A DNA stretch of 64,000 bases from JAOUEA01 sp963810945 (GTDB taxonomy: Bacteria > Actinomycetota > UBA4738 > HRBIN12). Shown piece after piece: positions 50,693 to 59,812 of the stretch. Where the stretch lies: contig CAWEPI010000004.1 in assembly GCA_963810945.1 (NCBI GenBank), positions 1,240,001 through 1,304,000 of the forward strand, written 5' to 3'. Numbering within the stretch: the stretch's first letter is position 1; each line of letters starts with the position of its first letter. The translations under genes and the position numbers were made by a program. Below the pieces are notes generated by a model. The model made no database searches, was not told the origin of the DNA, and saw nothing but the letters and a program-made list of their open reading frames with translations.

Positions 50693-51205
50693 CTAGACCG
50701 GCTGCCTGGGCTTGGCGAAGGACAGCACCGAGCCGATCACGCCCAAGGCGCCGCCCACGACGCCGAAGATCGCGCCGATCCCCATCTTCGCCGTCAGCGT
50801 CCCCGCATCGAACGCCGCCTTGACCTGATCCGTCGTCGGGACCGCCGACCCGTTGACCGACCCCGCGAACGCCTGGCTCTTCACGAACCGGGTGGTGAGG
50901 GTCTCCGGGGCGAAGATGCCCATGAGGCCCGCGGCGAGGATCACCCCGGCCGCGAGGAGCCCGAGGAGCGCCCAGAAGATCCGTCCTTTGCCCGACGACA
51001 TCAGGACCGCCCCGCCGAAGAGCACCAGCACGACGGCGGTGAGGAACAGGGTCTGCGTCCCCACCGCGTCGAAGGCCGTGACCCGCGTCTCGTTGCCCGA
51101 CTGCGTGTTCGTGACCGTGACCCACGCGAACAGGCTCCCGATCATCGCGATGGCGCCGCCGAGGATCATCCCCCAGGCCGCCGGGTTCCGCTTCAAACGC
51201 TCCAT
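50693..51205 (-). CDS. Four-helix membrane protein, unknown function
   Basis: A 170-residue protein with four hydrophobic helices (AWGMILGGAIAMIGSLFAWVTV, TLFLTAVVLVLFGGAVLM, FWALLGLLAAGVILAAGLMGIF and MGIGAIFGVVGGALGVIGSVL). An extracytoplasmic Ser/Thr-rich loop lies between the third and fourth. Start at ATG 51205 behind a GGGAGG-type Shine-Dalgarno. It ends 6 nt before the M24 gene on the same strand. I do not recognise the family. Confidence 0.75.
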   Translation of the reverse strand: MERLKRNPAAWGMILGGAIAMIGSLFAWVTVTNTQSGNETRVTAFDAVGTQTLFLTAVVLVLFGGAVLMSSGKGRIFWALLGLLAAGVILAAGLMGIFAPETLTTRFVKSQAFAGSVNGSAVPTTDQVKAAFDAGTLTAKMGIGAIFGVVGGALGVIGSVLSFAKPRQPV

Positions 51206-51262
51206 GACGTCCGTCCCTCCCGGAAGGTTGCCGGCGGTTCGTATCACAGCGCGCCGCGGGAG

Positions 51263-51745
51263 TCACGTCGTGAAGACGGCGAGTACCCACACCCCGATCA
51301 TCACGACCCCCGCCGCGAAGCCGATCGCGATCCCCATGCCGAGGCCCTTGATCGCCTCCCACGTTGCCCGCCACGCGGCCCCCACGTCGCGCACCCGGCC
51401 CAGCTCCGCCACGAAGATCCCCGCCGGGAACCCGAGCAGGGCCCCGACGACCGGGATCACGAAGAACCCGACCATGGCCCCCACGAGGCCGGCGACGGAG
51501 ACCCAGCCCGGCACCCCGGTCCCTGCCGATCGCCGGTTCGACCACGCGTACGGCGCCGCGGTCCCCGCCACGGCGAGCAGCCCCATCACCGCCACGGCCG
51601 CCCACCGTTCGAGACCGCCGCCGTCCGCGAGGGCCCAGACGACGCCCGCACCGAGGATCAGCCACAGTCCCGGGAGCACGGGGACCACCACGCCCGCGAG
51701 ACCCACCAGCATCACCAGGAGGAGCAGGAACTCGGAGCCCGTCAC
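51263..51745 (-). CDS. DUF456 membrane protein
   Basis: A 160-residue membrane protein starting at a GTG at 51745. LLLVMLVGLAGVVVPVLPGLWLI at the start, the glycine-rich VSVAGLVGAMVGFFVIPVVGALLGFPAGIFVAEL in the middle (cited by its ends: GAMVGFFVIPVVG and GFPAGIFVAEL) and a hydrophobic C-terminus match DUF456, a widespread family of unknown function with glycine-zipper-like helices. The start overlaps the stop of the sigma-factor fragment (GTGA). Confidence 0.85.
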   Translation of the reverse strand: MTGSEFLLLLVMLVGLAGVVVPVLPGLWLILGAGVVWALADGGGLERWAAVAVMGLLAVAGTAAPYAWSNRRSAGTGVPGWVSVAGLVGAMVGFFVIPVVGALLGFPAGIFVAELGRVRDVGAAWRATWEAIKGLGMGIAIGFAAGVVMIGVWVLAVFTT

Positions 51746-52113
51746 CCCGTCATCATGACGACGGGAGCGCCGGCGGTTCGTCCTGGGCTCGATGCCCGCG
51801 GCGACGTCGGATCCACGCCAGCGCCACCGCACCCGCCAAGGCGAGGCAGAAGAGCGGGTAGGCCCAGCCGCGGCCGGACGTAGCCCTCGGGATCGTCGAG
51901 GCGCGAGACGCGGTCCCAACGCTCCCAGAGCTTGAGGAAGGCCTCCTGCATGATCTCCTCCGCCTCCTGGCGGTTCCCGCTCACCGCGGTCATCGCCGCG
52001 AAGAGCCGGGCGTGATGCGTCGCGAAGAACATCTCGAACGCCCGCGTCGTGGCCTCCGCCGCCCTCGAGGGGGGCTCGGGGTGTGACGCCACGGAGTCGG
52101 CTTGTGCGGCCAC
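51742..52113 (-). pseudogene. ECF sigma factor truncated after region 2
   Basis: From a GTG at 52113 the protein is an ECF sigma factor through region 2 (FFATHHARLFAAMTAV, then EAEEIMQEAFLKLWERW and DDPEGYV). After DDPEGYV, near 51890, family similarity stops and no region 4 follows. Instead, a different frame encodes the end of a small membrane protein (GWAYPLFCLALAGAVALAW and RRRRGH). This looks like a deletion, in the genome or in the assembly, joining two genes. As written, it could not recognise a -35 element. Confidence 0.7.
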
Positions 52114-52177
52114 GTCGGTACATGAACGCTTCAGCGGCGGTTCTGCAAACGCGGACGGGCTTCACGTTCGTCCCGAC

Positions 52178-52183
52178 TACCAT
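52178..52183 (+). promoter_or_regulatory. Candidate -10 element (leaderless) for ligD
   Basis: TACCAT ends 7 nt before the ATG at 52191, the same hexamer and spacing as for the aldehyde dehydrogenase at 10653. Confidence 0.5.
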
Positions 52184-52190
52184 CCGAGGC

Positions 52191-54728
52191 ATGCCTGCTC
52201 GCAAGCGCGGCTCCGGCAGCGCGTTCACCGTGGCGTTCCCTCGCACGCTCGATGCGCGGCGCGACGGCGACGCCTGGTGGTTCGAGGTGGACGGACGCGA
52301 GCTGCGCCTGTCCAACCTGAACAAGACCTTCTGGTCGGAGGAGGGCTACACGAAGGGCGACCTCGTCGCCTACTACCTCAACGTCGCCGACCTGATCCTG
52401 CCGCACCTCGCCGGGCGTCCGCTCACGATGAAGCGGATGCCCGACGGCGCCGACGGCGGGTTCTTCTACGAGAAGACCGCCCCTTCGCACACGCCGGATT
52501 GGATCCCGCGCTGCCAGGTGCACTCCGAGGACGCGAAGGGCGGGATGATCGACTACCTCATGGTCGAGGACGCGGCCGGGCTGCTCTACGTGGCCAACCT
52601 CGGCTGCATCGAGTTCCACCCCCTGCACTCCCGCTGCGCCGACGTGGGACATCCGGACTACCTCTTCTTCGATCTCGATCCCTTCCCTCCGTACACGTAC
52701 GAGGACGTGCTGGCCGTCGCGCGACACATCAAGGTGCTCCTGGATCAGCTGGGCCTCACCGCGTACGCGAAGACATCGGGCGCGACGGGGATGCAGATCT
52801 ACATGCCGCTCGAACACGGCGCGTACACCTATGAGCTGGTGCGCGCCTTCGTGGGTGCGTGCGGCCGCCTGATCCGCGACGCGGATCCCGACCGCGTCAC
52901 GATGGCCTGGAAGATCGACGACCGCGCCGGCAAGGTGTTCATCGACCACAACATGAACCGGAGCGGGGCGAACATCGCCGCCGCCTACTCGCTGCGGCCC
53001 GAGCCGCGCGCGCCCGTCTCCACGCCCCTCACGTGGGACGAGGTGATGGAGGGCGGGTTCGAGCCCCAGGACTTCCGCATCGACAACGTGTGGGATCGCT
53101 TCGCGCGCGTGGGCGACCTGTTCGCGCCCGTGCGCGAGGGACCGTTCATGGATCTCGCGCGCGCCGTGGAGGCGCTGGGCGTGCAGGTGGAGGAGACCCG
53201 CGGCGGGCCCCCTGCCGCGCACCGCCGCACCGAGCACGCGCGCCAAGACCGCCGAGGAGATCGCCGCCGCGTCGAAGGACCCGAAGCTGATGGAGTACGT
53301 GCGGCGCCGGGACTTCGACGCGACGCCGGAGCCGGCGCCCGGAGACCTCCCCGAGGCGGCCGCCGGCAACTCCTTCGTGATCCAGAAGCACCGCGCCACC
53401 GCCCTGCACTACGACGTGCGCCTGGAGCGCGACGGCGCGCTGCCGAGCTGGGCCGTGCCCAAGGGCCTGCCGCTCGCCAAGGGCGACAAGCGTCTCGCCG
53501 TGCGCACCGAGGATCACCCGCTCGAGTACGGCTCGTTCGAGGGCACGATCCCCGAGGGCCACTACGGCGCGGGCGAGGTCCGCATCTTCGACGACGGCTG
53601 GTACGAGCCGATCGAATGGACCGACGCCAAGGTCTCGTTCAGGCTGCACGGCCGCCGCTACCCCGGACTCGAGTTCCACTTCGTGAAGACCCGGCAGAAC
53701 TGGCTCGCGTTCCTCGCGAGCGCGCAGGAGGCCTCGCTGATCTCCGCGCCGCCGCGCTACCAGCCGATGTTGGCGGAGGGTGGCTGGGAGTCCGTTCGAC
53801 GATCCGGGGTGGTGGTTCGAGCCGAAGATCGACGGGATCCGCTGCCTCGCCGAGCTCACGACGGGCGAGACCACGCTGCGCACCCGCACGGGACGGGAGG
53901 CGACCGCCCAGTACCCCGAGCTCCACATGATCCACGAGCTCGTCGACCAGGTGAACGCGGTGATCGACGGCGAGATCGTGGCCTTCGACGAGGACGGGCG
54001 GAACTCCTTCGAGACCCTGCAGCAGCGGATGAACCTCACGGGCGAACGGGAGATCAAACGCATCGCGAAGCAGATCCCCGTGGCGCTCGTGGTCTTCGAC
54101 CTGCTCTGGCTGGACGGCAACGAGACGACATCGCTGAAGCTCGAGGAACGCCGCGAACTCCTCGAGCTGATCGTGGAGACCGACCGCCGACTCCAGGTGG
54201 TGACCCACGTCGAGGGCGAGGGAACCGCCCTCGCCGCGACGGCGGGCTCGCTCGGGCTCGAAGGGCGTGATGGCCAAGCGCCTCGGCTCGCGGTATCAGC
54301 CCGGGCGGCGCACCCCCGACTGGCGCAAGATCAAGCTCCGCAACACCCAGGACTGTGTGATCGTCGGGTGGACGCCGGGGCAGGGCGGTCGCAGCGGATC
54401 GTTCGGCGCGCTGCTGGTGGCCGCGCTCGACGACGGCGCCTGGCGGTGGATCGGTCAGGTGGGGAGCGGTTTCACCGACCGCACCCTCGCGTCCCTGCAG
54501 GCGCAGCTGGCTCCCCTGCAGCGGCCGACGCCCCCGATCGACGACCCCGACCTCGCCGCGGTGAAGGGCGCGACCTTCGTCGAACCGGAGCTCGTCTGCG
54601 AGGTGGAGTACCTGCAGATCACGAAGAGCACGCACAAGATGCGTGCGCCGTCGTTCAAAGGACTCCGCCCCGACAAGACCCCCGACGAGTGCCTCCTCGA
54701 GCGCCCGCGGGCTCAGAAGGGTTCGTAG
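52191..54728 (+). CDS. ligD: Multifunctional ATP-dependent DNA ligase LigD (POL-PE-LIG), with three frame breaks
   Basis: NHEJ polymerase-ligase in mycobacterial domain order. The polymerase domain comes first (KTFWSEEGYTKGDLVAYY, FFDLDPFPPYTYEDV with the catalytic aspartates). The 3'-phosphoesterase follows (FVIQKHRATALHYDVRLERD, IPEGHYGAGEV). The ligase is last, with the AMP lysine in WWFEPKIDGIR, GEIVAFDEDG and WRKIKLRN. Frame breaks near 53206-53212 (G/C run), 53778 and 54255 are each repaired by removing one base, giving about 844 residues. All three fall between or within well-conserved segments, so sequencing error is likely. Works with Ku encoded at 47951-48850. A leaderless start is likely. 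Confidence 0.92.
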
Positions 54729-55222
54729 CCCGCCCGCACGAGCAGCGCTCGGACGTCGCGCTCGTCGAAGCCGCGGTCGAGCAGCTCCCGGTAGAGGCGC
54801 ACCGTGGCGAGCGTGCGGCCGCAACGCGGGCAGTAGGCGTAGTCCTCCGCGAACGGCGCCTCGCACCAGGGGCACGACGTGACCTCGATGCGCCGGTCGG
54901 GCTCGAGCCCGGCGTCGGCGAGCGCATCCACGTACCCCTTGCCGTAGTCCCACTGGATGTACTCGTCCTCGGCGATGGCGAACGCGGGCTCGTGCATCCG
55001 CGGCTCGCCCGTCTTCAGCATGTGCTCCAGGTTGTCGCGCAGGAGCTCCCACTCGTAGAAGTGGTTCGCGCCGCAGTCCTGGCACGCGATCATCACGCCC
55101 TTCACCGACTGCGGCTCGAAGACCACGCGCATCGCGGAGAGGTCGATCAGGTCGGCCTCGACGTCGCGGCGTTCCTCGTCCGTCAGCTCGTAGGGCTCGA
55201 AGTCGTCGGGTTCCATCGCCAT
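54713..55222 (-). CDS. DUF5319 protein with C-terminal zinc ribbon
   Basis: A 169-residue protein. The N-terminal 110 residues match the actinobacterial DUF5319 family (DEERRDVEADLIDL, ACQDCGANHFYEWELLRDNLEHML, HEPAF, IQWDYGKGYVDAL). The C-terminal part adds a zinc ribbon (CPWCEAPFAEDYAYCPRCG) and a short helical tail, not usual in DUF5319 as I know it. It starts 3 nt after the PIG-L stop and overlaps the end of the convergent ligD gene. Function unknown. Confidence 0.8.
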   Translation of the reverse strand: MAMEPDDFEPYELTDEERRDVEADLIDLSAMRVVFEPQSVKGVMIACQDCGANHFYEWELLRDNLEHMLKTGEPRMHEPAFAIAEDEYIQWDYGKGYVDALADAGLEPDRRIEVTSCPWCEAPFAEDYAYCPRCGRTLATVRLYRELLDRGFDERDVRALLVRAGYEPF

Positions 55223-55225
55223 CGC

Positions 55226-55931
55226 CTACTCATCGTCGTCAACGAACCGGAAGGCCTTGAAGGCTTCCGCATACTCGCACCCGGCCGCCTCGCCCGTCTC
55301 CCGCGCGCGTTCGCGCACCCACGGAGCGGCCGCCTCACCCTCTTCCGAGACGTGCGCGGCGAGGGCCGCGATCTTGACGTCGATCGTGTCGGTGATGTCC
55401 ACGTAGGTATCCGACTCGTTCGAGCCGAGCCAGAGGTTGGGCACCTCGTACGGCTCGATGCCCTCCCGCTCCAGGTCGTCGAACATCACGCGCGTGGGCG
55501 CGTCCGGCATCACGGCGGTGAGCGCGAGCAGGCCCGCCTGCTTGTGATCCCAGTGGTTGATGTACCCCGATCCGAACCACAGACGCGACGGGTCGGGGGC
55601 CACCAGGACCTCGGGCCGCAGCCGCCGAACCTCCCGGCAGACCTTGCGGCGCGTCGCGAGGTTCACCTCGAGCATGCCGTCGAGTCTCGCCCAGGAACGT
55701 CACGCTCGTCACGCCGAGCACGTCGGCGGCCGCGCGCTGCTCGCGCTCGCGCACGGGCGCGATCTCCTCCCGGCGCGCCCCGGGATCGTTGGACCCGGCG
55801 GAGCCGTCCGTGCACACGACGTAGTGCACCGCGCATCCTTCGCGCGTCCACTTGGCGACGGTGCCGCCGCACATGAACTCGGCGTCGTCGGGATGCGCGA
55901 ACAGGACGAGCGCGCTCGCGAAATCGGCCAT
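55226..55931 (-). CDS. PIG-L family deacetylase (MshB-like), frameshifted near 55688
   Basis: Second PIG-L protein of the window. The N-terminal part has the zinc motif AHPDDAEF near residue 12, ending VTSVTFLGE. One extra base near 55686-55690 moves the frame, and the remainder (DGMLEVNLATRRKVCREVRRL, INHWDHKQAGLL with the third ligand, PEVPNLWLGSNESDTYVDI-type end) continues to 55226. Repaired length is about 234 residues. It may act in mycothiol metabolism like MshB or Mca, or on another N-acyl sugar. A TAGGCT hexamer lies 6 nt before the ATG. Confidence 0.86.
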
Positions 55932-55999
55932 CGTCCGAGCCTAGCCGACGGACGCGGAAAGGGGTTCAAACCGGGGCCTGAGCGGTCGATACCTACCCC

Positions 56000-57487
56000 A
56001 TGGCTCCGGACAGCCGCACCGAGCGGGCCGATGGGCGGATCGTATGGCGCTTCGCGCTGACGAGTCTGCTGGTCTTCGCGCTGGTCGCGGCCGGCACCAC
56101 GTGGTTCCGGACCAGGGACGTCCGCGCCCGTGAGGAACAGGCGGCCGTGAGCCGCGCCGAACTGGTGTCGGTGGGCGCGATCGAGCCGATCCTCGGCGGC
56201 CGCGACCTCTCCGTCGCGCTGCCGGCCGACGTCTACCGCGAGGTCCAGGAGACGGTCCGCCAGCTCGAGGTCGCGGACCCGGGCGTGAAGCGCGTGAAGA
56301 TCTGGGGCCCCGACGGAACGGTCCGCTTCTCCGACGACCCCGCACAGGTGGGCGTGAGGCCCCCTGCCGAGGACGACCTCTCGGAGGCGCTGGAGGGGCA
56401 CACGGAGAGCGACGTCTCCGATCTCACCGCGCCCGAGAACACGACCGAGAGGGCCTTGGCCGACAAGCTGTTCGAGACGTACGTCCCGATCCGCGACGCG
56501 AACGGGGACATCTACGGCGTGGTCGAGGTCTATCGGGACTACGGCGTGATCCAGGCCGAGATCGACCGGCTCACCCGCACCCTGAGCATCTCGTTCGGCA
56601 TCGGCCTCCTCGCGCTGTGGATGCTCTTGCTGCCCGTGATGGTGGGCGTCACCCGGCGGCTCCGCCGGCAGAACGACCAGCTATCGGAGCAGGCGGAACA
56701 GCTCGAGAGCCACCTGGAGCGCGAGCAGGCGACGGTGGCCGAGCTGCGCGAGCTCGACCGTCTGAAGAGCGACTTCGTGGCCGCGGCCTCGCACGAGCTC
56801 CGCACGCCGCTCACCAGCATCCGTGGGTACGCGAACCTGCTGCGCGACCCCGGCACGGCGCACGAGACCACCCTGGAGGCGGTGGACGCCATCGAGCGGC
56901 AGACCTCGCGGATGTTGCGCCTCGTCACGAACCTCCTCCGCGAGTCGCGCATCGAGAGCGAAGGGGTGATCACCGGCCCCGTCCTGTTCGACGTGGCGTC
57001 GCTCGTGGAGGAGGTCGTCGCCGATTTCCACAGCGACGGCCGGCGGTTCACCATGGCGCTGCAGGCCGATCTCCCCACGGTGCGATGCGACCGTGGCAAG
57101 GTGGGCGACATCCTCACCAACCTCGCCGACAACGCGCTGAAGTACTCACCCGCCGGCTCGCCGATCGAGCTCGGCGCCAGCCTCGCGGACGAGGGGCTCG
57201 TCCTGTGGGTGGCCGACCGCGGACCGGGGATCGACCCCGCGGACGCGCCGCGCATCTTCGACCGCTTCTATCAAGCCGACCAGACGGCGACCCGCCGTCA
57301 TGGCGGCGTCGGCCTCGGGCTGCACATCGTGCACGGGCTGGTGGGCTCGCTGGGTGGCTGGATCCGTGTGGACCAGACGCCGGGAGGCGGCGCGACCTTC
57401 ACGTTCATGGTCCCGCTCGTGGCGGAGGGGCACGACGAGGACGCGCGGCCCCACGAAGGCACCCCGAGCTACACCTCCACTTCCTGA
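56000..57487 (+). CDS. Membrane sensor histidine kinase (HisKA/HATPase_c), orphan
   Basis: A 495-residue kinase. Two membrane helices (FALTSLLVFALVAAG and SFGIGLLALWMLLLPVMVGV) enclose an extracytoplasmic sensor of about 150 residues. A coiled coil follows, then HisKA with the phospho-acceptor in FVAAASHELRTPLTSIRGY, and the ATPase domain (TNLADNALKYSPAG, VADRGPGIDP, GVGLGLHIVHGLVGSLGG). All catalytic boxes are intact. No response regulator gene is adjacent on either side, so its partner is elsewhere. Confidence 0.92.
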   Translation: MAPDSRTERADGRIVWRFALTSLLVFALVAAGTTWFRTRDVRAREEQAAVSRAELVSVGAIEPILGGRDLSVALPADVYREVQETVRQLEVADPGVKRVKIWGPDGTVRFSDDPAQVGVRPPAEDDLSEALEGHTESDVSDLTAPENTTERALADKLFETYVPIRDANGDIYGVVEVYRDYGVIQAEIDRLTRTLSISFGIGLLALWMLLLPVMVGVTRRLRRQNDQLSEQAEQLESHLEREQATVAELRELDRLKSDFVAAASHELRTPLTSIRGYANLLRDPGTAHETTLEAVDAIERQTSRMLRLVTNLLRESRIESEGVITGPVLFDVASLVEEVVADFHSDGRRFTMALQADLPTVRCDRGKVGDILTNLADNALKYSPAGSPIELGASLADEGLVLWVADRGPGIDPADAPRIFDRFYQADQTATRRHGGVGLGLHIVHGLVGSLGGWIRVDQTPGGGATFTFMVPLVAEGHDEDARPHEGTPSYTSTS

Positions 57488-57649
57488 CGCCGGACTGGCG
57501 CCGTGTCGGGCTGCTCGTATATCGTTCCCACGAGGGTTCGTCGCGTCACAGTTCATGCACTGGAGCAGTTCCCTCCCGGCTGGCGCCGGAGGCCGACGGG
57601 CAGGCACAGCGCACCAAGCCCGCAACGGCCGAGGAAGGAGGGAACGCCA

Positions 57650-57850
57650 GTGGCAACCGGAACCGTGAAGTGGTTCAGCCCGGAGAAGGGCTTCGGCTTC
57701 ATCACCCAGGCTGACGGCCCCGACGTCTTCGTGCACTTCAGCGCGATCGACGGGGACGGGTACCGCAACCTGGAGGAAGGCCAGAACGTCGAGTTCGAGG
57801 TCACCGAGGGCCAGAAGGGCCCACAGGCGGCCAACGTCCGCATCGTCTGA
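57650..57850 (+). CDS. cspA: Cold-shock protein (CspA family)
   Basis: A 66-residue OB-fold RNA chaperone. It reads MATGTVKWFSPEKGFGFIT with RNP1 (KGFGFI) and RNP2 (DVFVHFSAI). The start is a GTG at 57650 behind an AAGGAGG Shine-Dalgarno. About 160 nt separate it from the kinase gene upstream, enough for the long 5' leader typical of csp mRNAs. A strong terminator hairpin follows at 57873. Confidence 0.96.
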   Translation: MATGTVKWFSPEKGFGFITQADGPDVFVHFSAIDGDGYRNLEEGQNVEFEVTEGQKGPQAANVRIV

Positions 57851-57872
57851 GACCGCCGCCGACGGCATCGCG

Positions 57873-57901
57873 CGGGCCCCGTCCCCCACGGACGGGGCCC
57901 G
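57873..57901 (+). terminator. Intrinsic terminator after the cold-shock gene
   Basis: CGGGCCCCGTCC and GGACGGGGCCCG form a perfect 12-bp stem around a 5-nt loop, about 20 nt past the cspA stop. There is no clear T-run, common for high-GC terminators. Confidence 0.75.
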
Positions 57902-58021
57902 TCGCCGTTCCCGCGGAGGGCCGCGCTCCGGTCGCATAGGCTCCGGCTCGCCGTCGCGGGACGCGCGCACGTACGGTTGGAGGATGTCGCCTAGCGCCCC
58001 TCGCATCGCCCCGAGCCTGCC

Positions 58022-58985
58022 GTGAGCCGATGGCGCTCGCTCGTCGACGACGCCCTCGAGGCCTCCGTGATCGGCAGCTTCACGAAGGTCGGCTACGAGA
58101 CGCGGCGCCGCCTGTTCCATTGGGACGACGCGGGCGCGCTCCGGGCGGACGGGAAGGTGGTCGTGATCACCGGGGCCAACTCGGGGCTCGGCCTCGTGGC
58201 GGCGACGCGCCTGGCGACGATGGGGGCGGCCGTGCGGATCGTGGTGCGGAACCGCCGAGCGCGGCGAACGGGCGCGCGCGCAGATCGCCGGCGCGGGCGA
58301 CGGGGACGTCGGCGTGTACGTCGCCGACCTGTCATCGCTCGAGGCGGTGCGTACGGTGGCCGCGGAGCTCCGGGATCGGGACCCACGCATCGACGTCCTG
58401 ATCCACAACGCCGGCGCGCTCCTGCCCGAGCGGGCGCTCTCCGTCGACGGCCACGAGATGACCTTCGCCACGATGGTGCTCGGGCCGTTCCTCCTCACGC
58501 GCGAACTGCTGCCTCTCCTGCGGGCCGCGCAGGGGTCGCGCGTCATCTGGATCGCCTCGGGGGGGATGTACACCCAGCCGCTCGACGTCGACGCGCTCGA
58601 GATGGGACCCGGCGACTACCGAGGCGCCACGGCGTACGCGCGCGCGAAGCGGGCGCAGGTGGTCCTGTCCGAGGAGTGGGCCAAGCGGCTGCGCTCCGAC
58701 GGCATCGCGGTGCATGCGATGCACCCCGGCTGGGCCGATACCCCCGGCCTCGAGACCGGCCTCCCGGGCTTCCGCACCCTCATCGGTCCCCTGCTGCGGA
58801 CCCCCCAGGAGGGCGCCGACACGATCGTCTGGCTCGCGGCCGCCGAGGAGCCGGGTCGCACCACCGGCCGCTTCTGGCTCGACCGTCGTCCCCGCTCCAC
58901 GCGGAAGCTCGTCGCGACGGGCGCGACGGACGAGGAGCGCGCCCGCCTCTGGGCGCTCTGCGAGCGGCTGACCGACACGGACTGA
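58022..58985 (+). CDS. Short-chain dehydrogenase/reductase, frameshifted near 58264
   Basis: Read from a GTG at 58022: a short N-terminal extension, then the cofactor motif VVVITGANSGLGLVAATRLATMG. One extra base near 58262-58266 shifts the frame; the rest continues DVGVYVADLSSLEAV, IDVLIHNAGALLPER, VIWIASGGMYTQ and YARAKRAQVVL with the catalytic Tyr and Lys (the YxxxK motif reads YARAK). Repaired length is about 320 residues. It resembles the dehydrogenase/retinol-dehydrogenase-like SDRs; substrate unknown. The break is probably a sequencing error. Confidence 0.87.
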
Positions 58986-59086
58986 ACGCGCGCGACCCCA
59001 CGGCCGACCGGCGGCGTCGCCGCGGGCCGTTCGGCCTCGTCGCGGCCCCCGTCGCGTCGGACGATGACCTGTGGAGGGTGCGGCGC

Positions 59087-59812
59087 ATGTCCGAGGCCAT
59101 CATCGCGCGGGGGCTGGAACGACGCTTCGGCTCCGTGCGCGCCCTCGACGGGTTCGACCTCGTGGTGCGCGAGGGGGAGATCCTCGGCCTCGTCGGGCCG
59201 AACGGCGCCGGGAAGACGACGTTCATCCGCGTGGTGGCGGGACTCCTCACCCCGGCATCGGGCGCGATCGAGGTGCTCGGGCGGATCCCGGGACGCGGGA
59301 CCGCCCCGGACACCGGGTACATGACGCAGGCCGCGGCGCTCTACGAGGACCTCTCCCTCCGCGAGAACCTCCGCTTCTTCGGACGCATCTACGGTCTCGC
59401 GAAGGCGGATGTGCCGCTCCGCACGGAGGCGCTGCTCGCGTTGGTCGGCCTCGCCGCCGACGCCGACCGTCCCGTGCGCCACCTCTCGGGTGGGCAGCGC
59501 CAGCTCGCGAACCTGATCTGCGCGATGGTCCACGAGCCGCGCCTCCTGCTGCTCGACGAGCCGACCGTGGGCATCGACCCGACCCTGCGGCGCACGCTCT
59601 GGGCGCGCTTCGCGGCGCTCCGTGAGCGCGGCACCACGATCGTGGTCACCACCCACGTGATGGACGAGGCCGATCACTGCGACCGCGTGGCGTTCGTGGA
59701 CGCCGGACGCGTGATGATCACCGAGTCGCCAACCACCCTGCGCGCGCAGGGCCACGGTTCCCTCGAGGACGCCTACCTCGCGCTCCGCGAGGCGGCGGAG
59801 GACCCATCGTGA
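59087..59812 (+). CDS. ABC transporter ATP-binding protein (ABC-2 type exporter)
   Basis: A 241-residue ABC ATPase with Walker A GPNGAGKTTF, signature LSGGQRQLANL, Walker B RLLLLDEPTVGIDP and switch histidine in VVTTHVMDEAD. The ATG at 59087 has a GGAGGG Shine-Dalgarno. The stop overlaps the permease start by 4 nt (GTGA), so the two genes form an exporter unit for a drug, lipid or other small molecule; the substrate is unknown. Confidence 0.94.
   Translation: MSEAIIARGLERRFGSVRALDGFDLVVREGEILGLVGPNGAGKTTFIRVVAGLLTPASGAIEVLGRIPGRGTAPDTGYMTQAAALYEDLSLRENLRFFGRIYGLAKADVPLRTEALLALVGLAADADRPVRHLSGGQRQLANLICAMVHEPRLLLLDEPTVGIDPTLRRTLWARFAALRERGTTIVVTTHVMDEADHCDRVAFVDAGRVMITESPTTLRAQGHGSLEDAYLALREAAEDPS

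Noticed and set aside
49524..51665. Single 713-residue reading of the M24 gene region
   Set aside because: The upstream two-thirds overlap the four-helix and DUF456 genes in other frames and look non-coding; only the part from about 50687 is M24.
52191..54728. Idea that ligD is split into separate polymerase, phosphoesterase and ligase genes
   Set aside because: Split LigD systems exist, but here the pieces join exactly by single-base changes, with no start codons or ribosome sites at the joints.
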